From positions 1-7,174 of the forward strand of contig JAAURO010000081.1 of the NCBI GenBank assembly GCA_012032215.1: a stretch of DNA of 7,174 nt, given 5' to 3'. The position numbers and the translations under genes are program-made. Shown one piece after another: positions 1 through 6,634 of this stretch. The notes under the pieces were generated by a model. The model was not told the DNA's origin, did not search any database, and saw nothing but the letters and a program-made list of their open reading frames with translations. This DNA is from Limnobacter sp. (GTDB lineage: Bacteria > Pseudomonadota > Gammaproteobacteria > Burkholderiales > Burkholderiaceae_B). The first letter of the stretch is position 1, and each line of letters begins with the position of its first letter.

Positions 1-2241
1 GCTCTATGCGGGCAGACGAATGCTCTGGCCCCTGACCTTCGTAGCCATGCGGCAACATCATGACCAAACCAGAAGCACGGCCCCACTTCACTTCGCCCGA
101 GCTGATGAACTGGTCAATAACCACCTGGGCACCGTTGGCAAAGTCGCCAAACTGGGCTTCCCACACCACCAAGGCATTGGGCTCGGCAGTAGAGTAGCCA
201 TACTCAAAACCCAACACCGCCTCTTCCGACAACACGGAATCAATGATGGTAAAAGGGGCTTGACTGTCAGAAATATTTTGCAGCGGAATGTAAAAGCCTT
301 CGTCCCACTTTTCACGCCCCTGATGGTGCAAGACAGCATGCCGGTGCGTAAAGGTGCCGCGCCCGCAATCCTGGCCTGTTACGCGCACAGCGTAGCCTGA
401 GTTCACCAAGGACGCAAAAGCCAGGTGCTCGCCCATACCCCAATCCATGGAACTTTCGCCACGGCCCATGGCCGCCCGATCGGTTATGACTTTTTGCACC
501 AAAGGATGCAACTTGAAGTCTGCAGGCAAGGTAGTAATGCGCTCAGACAAACGGCGAATTTCGCTGCTGGGTACAGAAGTGTCGGCAGCATCGGTCCATT
601 TTTTGTTCAGGTACGGCGACCAGTCTACGGCAAACTTGCTTTTGTAGTTGGTAAGAACCGGGTCGTTCCGGCCGTGGCGCCCTTCATCCATGGCAGTGCG
701 GAAGTTTTCCACCAGAGCATCCACATCGGCTTCTTTCAGCACGTTCTGCATCACCAAACGCTCGGCGTACAAGGCACGGGTACCGGGGTGCTGCGCAATT
801 TTGCGATACATCAAAGGCTGGGTAACTGCCGGTGTGTCTTGCTCGTTGTGACCCAGTTTACGGAAACACACAATATCCAACACCACATCCTGCTTGAATT
901 CATTGCGGAAATCCAGGGCAAGCTGGGTGGCAAAAATAACGGCTTCCGGGTCGTCGCCATTCACGTGGAACACCGGCGCTTCAATCATTTTGACCACATC
1001 GGTGCAATACAGCGTAGAGCGGCTGTCGCGCGGGTCGGAAGTGGTAAAGCCAATCTGGTTGTTAATCACCACATGCACCGTGCCGCCTGTGCCATAACCA
1101 CGGGTGTGCACAAGGTTTAAGGTTTCCATCACCACGCCTTGGCCTGCAAAGGCCGCATCGCCGTGCACAAGAATAGGCAGCACCTGACGGCCTTCTTTGT
1201 CGCCACGGCGCTCTTGGCGGGCTTTTACCGACCCCTCAACCACCGGGTTTACAATTTCCAGGTGCGAGGGGTTAAATGCCAGCGACAAATGCACAGGCCA
1301 CCGGGAGTGGTGACATCGGAAGAAAAGCCCTGGTGGTATTTGACATCGCCTGCGGGCAGATCATCGGCCTGTTTGCCCTCGAATTCCTCGAACAGCACGC
1401 TGGGATTCTTGCGCAGGGTGTTCACCAGCACGTTCAAGCGGCCACGGTGGGCCATGCCGATTACAATTTCCTGCACACCATCTCGTCCGCCACGCTGAAT
1501 AAGTTCATCCAGAGAGGCAATAAACGATTCTCCGCCTTCCAGAGAAAAGCGCTTCTGGCCCACATAACGGGTGTGCAAATAGCGCTCCAGACCTTCCGCA
1601 GCGGTTAACCGCTCCAGAATGCGCAGCTTTTGATCACCCGTAAACTGGGGGCTGGCCAAATTGGTTTCCACACGCTCTTGCAACCAGCGCTTTTGCGCCG
1701 GGTCGCCAATGTGCATGTATTCAAAGCCAATAGAGCGGCAGTAAGTATCGCGCAACGATTTGACGATGTCGCGCAGGGTCATTTGATCCTGGCCAAAATA
1801 GGTATTGGTGGCAGAAAACACGATGTCCATGTCGGGCTCGGTGAGGCCATAAAAAGCCGGATCGAGTTCAGGAATGGAGGGACGCTCCTGGCGCTTAAGT
1901 GGGTCCAGGTTGGCATAGCGCGAACCCAGATAGCGGTAAGCCGCAATAATGGTTTGCACATGCACTTGCTTGCGCGCCACTTCCAGGTCTGCACTTTGAG
2001 ACTGTGGCTGCAAAAAGCCTTTTTTGGCACGCTGGGCGAAGGACGCGACAACCGGCGCATGGGCCACATCGGGTTGGTCTACCGTTCCGCCAGTTGCGGG
2101 CACCAACTGCATCTGGTCGAAATACGCGCGCCATTTTTCAGGCACCGAGGCAGGGTTATCCAGGTAATTTTCGTACAACTCTTCAACATAAGGCGCATTG
2201 CCGCCAAAGAGATACGAATTCAATTGAAAAGATTGCATCAT
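1..2241 (-). CDS. sucA: 2-oxoglutarate dehydrogenase E1 component (partial, one apparent frameshift)
   Basis: Thiamine-diphosphate-dependent E1 subunit of the 2-oxoglutarate dehydrogenase complex, which decarboxylates 2-oxoglutarate in the TCA cycle and passes the succinyl group to the E2 lipoyl domain. About 747 residues are in the window, against ~930 in E. coli, so the C-terminal fifth lies beyond the left edge. Visible landmarks: the N-terminal segment NSYLFGGNAPYVEELYENYL (PF16078 type), KYHQGFSSD near residue 305, the ThDP-binding stretch from GDAAFAGQGVV (about 361) to VINNQIGFTT (about 392), HVNGDDPEAV, GHNEQDTPA, DCGRGTFTHRHAV (about 625) and EAQFGDFANGAQVVIDQF. The start at 2241 (ATGATG) has an AAAGGTGAA ribosome site about 10 bases upstream. 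The frame from 2241 breaks after the Gly-Gly at codons 314-315 and would stop at 1249. The -1 frame then carries the family sequence without interruption from 1295 to the window edge. Family identity is certain; whether the break is biological is doubtful. Confidence 0.96.
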
Positions 2242-2281
2242 TTTTTACGCTTCACCTTTTTCCGAGTTTCTCGTACAAGAT

Positions 2282-2338
2282 GTGGGGTTCGGACTCGACC
2301 GCAGCCACAACATGGCTTATCGGACCGAATCCCTACAC
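2282..2338 (-). other. Predicted stem-loop in the sucA leader
   Basis: Nested complementary arms are visible by eye. The inner stem AGCCA (2303-2307) pairs with TGGCT (2313-2317) around a 5-base loop. It is flanked by CCG (2299-2301) and CGG (2321-2323). The outer arms GTGGGGTTCGG (2282-2292) and CCGAATCCC plus CAC (2325-2338) pair with one A-C mismatch and a small bulge in the minus-strand RNA. The structure ends about 40 bases before the sucA start, so it would lie in the leader if the promoter is upstream of 2340. Its function is unknown. It could control sucA translation or stability, or be an incidental fold. Confidence 0.4.
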
Positions 2339-2472
2339 ACGTGGGTTCATACCGCACTCCCCTTCTGCCTTCAGGGCACCAACCCCAGAGCAGACAGCGA
2401 ATAAACCGTTGGTATTCCGGTTCATTCAGAGTACGGCAAGCTTAGCAGATTAGCAGCCCTGCGCCCGCCTTC

Positions 2473-2488
2473 AGGCCCTACAGGGCCT
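2473..2488. repeat. Inverted repeat AGGCCCT-AC-AGGGCCT
   Basis: A perfect 7-base inverted repeat with a 2-base centre. It is not followed by a T run on the plus strand, and on the minus strand the T run precedes rather than follows it, so it does not read as an intrinsic terminator. A related element CCCTTACAGGGG lies at 2543-2554, 67 bases downstream. The pair may be operator-like sites for the sensor gene or sucA; this is inference only. Confidence 0.4.
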
Positions 2489-2619
2489 TAAAAAACAGGG
2501 ATTGTGCGCGGCTCACCACACCTAACCCTGTTGGGCTAAACACCCTTACAGGGGTAATCACACCACCCTGGTGATGTCACTCTGAGACTCAACGCACACA
2601 GGAATACCCGGAGCCACGG

Positions 2620-4681
2620 ATGGAATTGACGACCTACAAAGGCATCAAGCTAAAGCGTTCGTATATTGAACTTGCCAGGCACCTGGATAGCCTGGATCAC
2701 TTGACCGATGAGCTCAAAGACCTTCAAAACAAATGGAACAATTTAAGCCTGCTGGGCGAATTAACCAATATTGGGGCTGAAATCGGCGAAACACGCAGTG
2801 GGTTTCACAACCTCGCCAATGAATTGTCAACCTCGCTGGTAGAGCTTTCGGTCAAAAAGTGGTTCAAAATCTGGAAACCAAAGCGCAAAACACCATCGAC
2901 ATTCTGGTTCGCAACCTGTTTGAACGCACGGCCGACATTGGCTTTTTGTCTACCGACCAGGAACTGCTTGCCGCCGCCAAACTGCCCGACCAATTGCACA
3001 ATGCCGATTCCAGGCTGGCCGCCGACACGCGCGCACGCCTGCACAACTACGTAGCCAAATACTCGGTGTACCAGAATGTGGTGCTTCTGGATGCCAAAGG
3101 CCGTGTACTGATTGATCGCCTGGGCCACTACAGCCCAGCCGACACGGTGGATTGGCTGCCCGGGAAAATCAACGCCGCAACAGCGTACTTCGAACACTAC
3201 GGCACGCTGCTACCGCAAGAGCAGGTAAACAGCCTGATTTATGCCTGGAAAATGGAAGAAGCAGGCAAAGTGGTGGGCTTTGTAGCCCTGCTGTTTAACC
3301 TGCAAGAAGAAAGCAAAGCCCTGTTTGCCCGTATTTTACCCGAACAGGATCAGTCCAACTGGACACTGTGCGGCGTCATAGATGCCAGCAACCAGGTGGT
3401 ATTTTCCAGCGACGAAGAATTCCTGGGAGCAGGAAAAACCCTGAAAGTTAAAGAGCGCGATGGCCTGCTTACCTGCCAGATTGGCCCCACCTCGTACCTC
3501 ACCAGCATCAAAACACCGTAGGCTACCAAGGCTACCATGGCCCAAACTGGCGAGGGTTTTCGTTAGTGCCCCTGCAACACGCCTTTAACACCAGCACCGA
3601 CAACGGGAATGGCAACTGGCCCGACTTAGACTGGACCCAAAGCAATGGCCTGGCCGACCCCAAAATCATTGAAATCCGTGGCGACGCGCAAAACATTCAA
3701 AAGCAGCTTAACCGCAGCGTATGGAACGGCAACATCATGCAGCGTTCTACCCGGCAAAACATGGGCGAAAGCTTTAGCAAAACATTGTTGTGGGAAATCA
3801 GCAAGGCAGGAGAGCAAACACGTCAGCTTTTCCAGAATACCTTGCAAAACCTGACCGAAACCACCCAGCAAACCATGCTGCAGCAGCAACAGCTTGCCGC
3901 CATGCTGGCCATCGACCTGATGGATCGCAACCTCTATGAACGTGCCAACGACTGTCGCTGGTGGTCGCTAACCGATACCCTGGAAAATGCCCTGCTCAAG
4001 CCCACCGACAAAGAACAAGCCCAGGCCGCCGAAGACTGCCTGAAGTACATCAACAGCCTGTACACGGTATACACGGACGTGCTTTTGATAAGCCCCAAAG
4101 GCCTGGTGCTTGCCAACAGCGGCGAGAAAAACCTGCAAGGCACCCATATACAAGCCCCCTGGATTGACGAGACCCTGAAACTTCGCGATCAGGAAGAATA
4201 CATCGTAAGCGACTTTGCGCCCAGCGAACTTTACCAAGACCGCCCCACCTACATTTACTGCGCCGCGCTGTACAACAACCGACACACCCCCACCAAAGCG
4301 CTGGGTGTAATTGCCTTGGTATTTGACAGCGAACCTCAGTTTGAAGCCATTTTAAATGACTCTCGCCCTTGCGGAATCGACAGCCTGGCCTACATCGTAG
4401 ACCCCACCGGCGCTGTGGTTTCATCCAACACCGAACGCTTTATTGAAAACGGCAAACTGCGCCTGGAACTACCACCCGAAGCCACAGCACACACACGCAA
4501 TGCCTCGGGTTCCAGCCTAATTCAGATTGATGGAATTTACTACGCACTGGGCTACTCGCACTCGGGCCAATACCGCGAATACAAAGACAGCGACTGCTCT
4601 TACCAAAACAACCTCAGCTGTTTTTACCTGACACCGCTGGCACCGGAATTGAGCCACACCAATGGCATCAAAAAGCATTGA
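2620..4681 (+). CDS. Soluble tandem Cache-like sensor protein, split over three frames
   Basis: I do not recognise a named gene. The reading runs in three frames: 2620 to about 2856, 2859-3509 and 3512-4681. Each switch needs one added base (in the A run 2854-2858 and in 3510-3513) and gives a protein of about 687 residues. The middle frame otherwise stops at 3521. The start ATG has GGAG at 2610-2613, six bases upstream. The protein shows a helical N terminus (1-98), then a module with NLFERTAD (99-106), NVVLLDAKGRVLID (153-166), GFVALLFNL (220-228) and YQGYHGPNW (303-311). A Gln-rich helix (about 386-436) leads to a second module with RNLYERAND (437-445), DVLLISPKGLVLANS (487-501), LGVIALVFD (562-570) and YIVDPTGAVVSS (592-603). 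The strand pattern resembles Cache ligand-binding folds (PF02743 type). I see no signal peptide, membrane segment, MCP hairpin, kinase or GGDEF domain. The overlapping cheW gene suggests a chemosensory input role. Confident that this is one gene; its function is inferred. Confidence 0.75.
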
Positions 4682-5165
4682 TTTTTCTATTTTTCGGCAC
4701 AATGTAAAATCCACAGAAACGGAAGAAATAGCCACATTCTCGATTGGAGGACGCTGGTTTGGCCTGGAAACCATGGAAGTAAAAAGCGCCATTGTAGCCG
4801 GCAACCTTGCCAGCATACCGCGTGCACCCGAGTACATACTGGGCACCATCTTCCACCACGGAGAATCGGTCCTGGTGGTAGACCTGGCACCGCTGCTAGG
4901 CTTACCAAGCCCCCCTAGGCAACCCAACCAACCGATGCAACTGGTGCTGCTAAACACCGGCATGGATGAAGGAATGGTAGGTTTTTTGGTAGACATACTC
5001 GGAGAAATACCCATTGTTACGCACGACAAAATACAGCCTGTAAAAGGCATGATGGAACAAACAGGCATGGTACGAGCGGTGGTAAAAACACCGGACAACA
5101 TGCTTACCCTGCTAGACAGCCAAAGTATGACCGAGATGATTGGCATTCACCATGTTACAGCTTGA
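4662..5165 (+). CDS. cheW: CheW-domain chemotaxis coupling protein
   Basis: CheW proteins are cytoplasmic adaptors that link receptors to the histidine kinase CheA in chemosensory arrays. This 167-residue protein has a ~22-residue leader followed by one CheW domain (PF01584 type): IATFSIGGRWFGLETMEVKS (24-43), IPRAPEYILGTIFHHGESVLVVDLAPLLGL, then MQLVLLNTG, a VGFLVDILGEI strand and a C-terminal LTLLDSQSM. Its length is close to that of E. coli CheW. The usual N-L-R-G turn reads F-H-H-G, so the conserved Arg is absent. The ATG lies 20 bases inside the end of the sensor gene, with only a weak GGAATTGAG upstream, suggesting translational coupling. The symbol is by domain only: no cheA, cheY or other chemotaxis gene is in the window, so it may be an accessory CheW specific to the sensor. 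An alternative is a fused sensor-CheW protein if the A run at 4670-4674 is mis-sized. Confidence 0.88.
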   Translation: MASKSIDFSIFRHNVKSTETEEIATFSIGGRWFGLETMEVKSAIVAGNLASIPRAPEYILGTIFHHGESVLVVDLAPLLGLPSPPRQPNQPMQLVLLNTGMDEGMVGFLVDILGEIPIVTHDKIQPVKGMMEQTGMVRAVVKTPDNMLTLLDSQSMTEMIGIHHVTA

Positions 5166-5228
5166 TACGCCTTCACCCTCTTTTCGCTCCAATTCGGGCT
5201 TGACTTGGCTTAAAACACACAGAAGCCG

Positions 5229-5258
5229 AAAAAAAACCACCCGAAAGGTCGGTTTTTT
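5229..5258. terminator. Probable bidirectional intrinsic terminator between cheW and the porin gene
   Basis: An A run followed by CC-ACC pairs with GGT-C-GGTTTTTT: ACC (5239-5241) with GGT (5247-5249), CC (5237-5238) with GG (5251-5252) past a bulged C, and A6 with T6, around loop CGAAA. The T run serves plus-strand transcripts from cheW and the A run becomes a T run for the opposing porin transcript. Its place between convergent genes fits. Confidence 0.8.
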
Positions 5259-5297
5259 CTACTTTTCAATCGACAGCAGCATTCAAACTGCCAACAA

Positions 5298-6386
5298 TTA
5301 GAAGTTGTGACGCAGACCAACTGTGAAGTTGTCTACATCAGTTTCTGCGCCGCCGGCGATGGGGTCAGAGCTTACGCGCTGGAAACCAACGTAAGTGCGT
5401 GTACGCTTGCTCAAATCGTAGCTATATACCAGCTGAAATTGTTGCAGGTCGTTACCGCCATCAAGGTCTTCGCCGTCACCGAACAGACCGTAAACCTGTG
5501 AACCACCGCCCAGGTCGTAAGTAGCAGAAATGGCTGCACGGGTCTCTGAGTCGTCACCGTTAACCTGGCCGTAGTATTCGTTAACCTGAACACCAGCACC
5601 CAGCTTCAGAGCACCCATTTTGTAGGTTGCGCCCAACAGGTAGCCGTTTTCAACGTTGGCTGCTGCAGGTGTACCGCCTTGACGGTCATCCAGGAACAGA
5701 GCGCCACCGATCATCAGATCGCCAATCGTGTAGGCTGCTGAAACTTCAGTTTCCCGATTGCCGTTTTCTTTGGTAGTCGCACCAGCGTTGTTGGACGCGT
5801 TGTTGGTACCATTCAGAGAATGACGGGCAGCGATTTTCACACCAGCGATTGTGTGTGAATAACCGAAAGAGTTGTTGCGACGCTGATTACCGGCAAGAAC
5901 AGAATCATCACTGCTGATGTCAGACTGAACCTGAGTCAAAGGGCCGCCATTGTTGGTCAGACCACCAGCAAAAGTAGAAGCCAGGTCGTAGAAAGGAGCA
6001 ACAGTTTCGTTACCACCGTCTTGTGTACCAACAGTCAGGGTACCGTATGCGCCCTTGAAGCCCAAGTAAGCATGACGGCCGTCATTCAAGGCGCCACTGT
6101 TTCCAGTTACACCATTGCCCGCATCGTTGGCATCAGAAGAAATCTGCACTTCCCAGCCGAATACCAGGTTCAGACCGCTACCGAGGTCTTCTTGGCCCTT
6201 GATACCCACGCGTGAAGAAGCGCTTTGAACGGTAAAGTTACCGCCAGTGGAAGCAGCGCCAGTGTCGGTGCTTTGGTGGTCAAGCACGGTGTGCAGACGA
6301 CCATACAGAGTCAGGTTGGATGCATCAGCGAATACTGGAGCAGCGAAAGCTACACCCAAGGCGGCAGCTAGAAGCTTCTTGTTCAT
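5298..6386 (-). CDS. Outer-membrane porin, Gram-negative trimeric type
   Basis: Passive diffusion channel of the outer membrane in the family typical of Betaproteobacteria (PF13609/PF00267 type). It has 362 residues, of which 1-20 are a signal peptide (MNKK, hydrophobic core, cleavage after APVFA). The mature protein begins DASNLTLYGR, the usual first strand, followed by SSRVGIKGQEDLGSGL, another family hallmark. It then shows alternating polar/hydrophobic strands and Gly/Asn/Asp-rich loops, and ends in LRHNF, whose terminal Phe is the BAM recognition signal. AAGGGTGA sits a few bases before the ATG. The gene is intact, unlike its neighbours, and is convergent with cheW. About 250 bases of leader and promoter DNA lie upstream. 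Substrate preference cannot be read from sequence; general anion or small-solute permeation is the family norm. Confidence 0.95.
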   Translation of the reverse strand: MNKKLLAAALGVAFAAPVFADASNLTLYGRLHTVLDHQSTDTGAASTGGNFTVQSASSRVGIKGQEDLGSGLNLVFGWEVQISSDANDAGNGVTGNSGALNDGRHAYLGFKGAYGTLTVGTQDGGNETVAPFYDLASTFAGGLTNNGGPLTQVQSDISSDDSVLAGNQRRNNSFGYSHTIAGVKIAARHSLNGTNNASNNAGATTKENGNRETEVSAAYTIGDLMIGGALFLDDRQGGTPAAANVENGYLLGATYKMGALKLGAGVQVNEYYGQVNGDDSETRAAISATYDLGGGSQVYGLFGDGEDLDGGNDLQQFQLVYSYDLSKRTRTYVGFQRVSSDPIAGGAETDVDNFTVGLRHNF

Positions 6387-6401
6387 GTTTCACCCTTATA
6401 A

Positions 6402-6476
6402 GATTGGTTGATTGCTTGCCACCAATTACGGCAGCACGAGTGACAATGTACACGTAGAGACAGATGGCAACCAATC
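6402..6476 (-). repeat. Inverted repeat with two alternative partners in the porin leader
   Basis: On the plus strand, GATTGGTTG (6402-6410) is the exact reverse complement of CAACCAATC (6468-6476). The adjoining GATTGCTTGCC (6410-6420) matches the reverse complement of the longer GGCAACCAATC (6466-6476) at 10 of 11 bases. The first arm ends only a few bases from the porin ribosome site. In RNA the upstream arm could pair with either partner, giving two mutually exclusive folds. This may be a translational control element, a protein-binding site or chance. Confidence 0.45.
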
Positions 6477-6593
6477 AAAACGCGCCGTGAGTACCTGATT
6501 TCTGGATATTCTGTAGTAACTCTGCAACACCGCCTTTACCCGCAGCCACTAGCACACTTACAACAAATACATATAAATCAAATAGATAAGCGC

Positions 6594-6630
6594 CTTTAAA
6601 AGCACCATCTACCTACACTTAGTGAGATGG
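6594..6630 (-). terminator. Weak terminator candidate after the ilvA remnant
   Basis: In the minus-strand RNA, CCATCT (complement of 6625-6630) pairs with AGATGG (complement of 6605-6610) over a 14-base loop and is followed by TGCTTTTAAA. The stem is only 6 bp and the T run short, so this is a tentative call. It lies just past the last stop (6635) of the ilvA-derived frame. Confidence 0.3.
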
Positions 6631-6634
6631 GGAT

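Larger units (their letters stand above)
2242..2619. promoter_or_regulatory. Divergent intergenic region between sucA and the Cache sensor gene
   Basis: This 378-base stretch separates the divergent start codons of sucA and the sensor gene, so it must hold promoters for both. I found no convincing -35/-10 pair on either strand. It contains a hairpin in the probable sucA leader (2282-2338), a tight inverted repeat (2473-2488), further CCCT...AGGG-like pairs at 2526-2535 and 2543-2554, a TTAGCAG direct repeat (2442-2448 and 2450-2456), and a small stem CACCA-CCC-TGGTG (2561-2573). The ribosome site of the sensor gene, GGAG at 2610-2613, ends it. Open frames crossing this stretch resemble no protein I know and have no ribosome site. 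Confidence 0.6.
6387..6634 (-). promoter_or_regulatory. Porin upstream region and leader
   Basis: No gene is visible in this stretch. The porin ribosome site AAGGGTGA is at about 6391-6398. Upstream lies the inverted repeat described separately, then an AT-rich patch around 6555-6605 that may hold the promoter. I could not pick a clear -35/-10 pair. The length is typical for a porin gene under transcription-factor control, but no specific site is recognised. Confidence 0.4.

Noticed and set aside
425..1120. Long plus-strand open frame of 231 codons opposite sucA
   Set aside because: It is fully antisense to clear SucA coding sequence, is His/Arg-rich and family-less, and has no ribosome site.
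2281..2340. Possible tRNA because of GGTTCGGACTCGACC-like bases
   Set aside because: No 7-base acceptor pairing with D, anticodon and T arms at proper spacing on either strand.
1630..2445. Plus-strand open frame of 271 codons opposite sucA and the intergenic region
   Set aside because: An antisense shadow; the sucA frame on the other strand carries the conserved protein.
2482..2497. Hairpin at 2473-2488 as an intrinsic terminator
   Set aside because: It is followed by A rather than T residues on the plus strand and by no T run on the minus strand.
2537..2563. Flagellar sigma-28 promoter (TAAA near 2537) before the chemosensory genes
   Set aside because: At N15 spacing the second box reads AATCACAC, unlike GCCGATAA.
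2853..2859. Programmed -1 frameshift at C-AAA-AAG
   Set aside because: It resembles the A-AAA-AAG slippery site, but the P-site slip would mismatch at C and no downstream stimulatory element was sought or proven. The other two breaks lack slippery heptamers, so missing bases explain all three better.
4517..5146. Minus-strand open frame of 209 codons opposite cheW
   Set aside because: Antisense to a recognisable CheW domain, with low-complexity Ser/Met/Thr-rich content.
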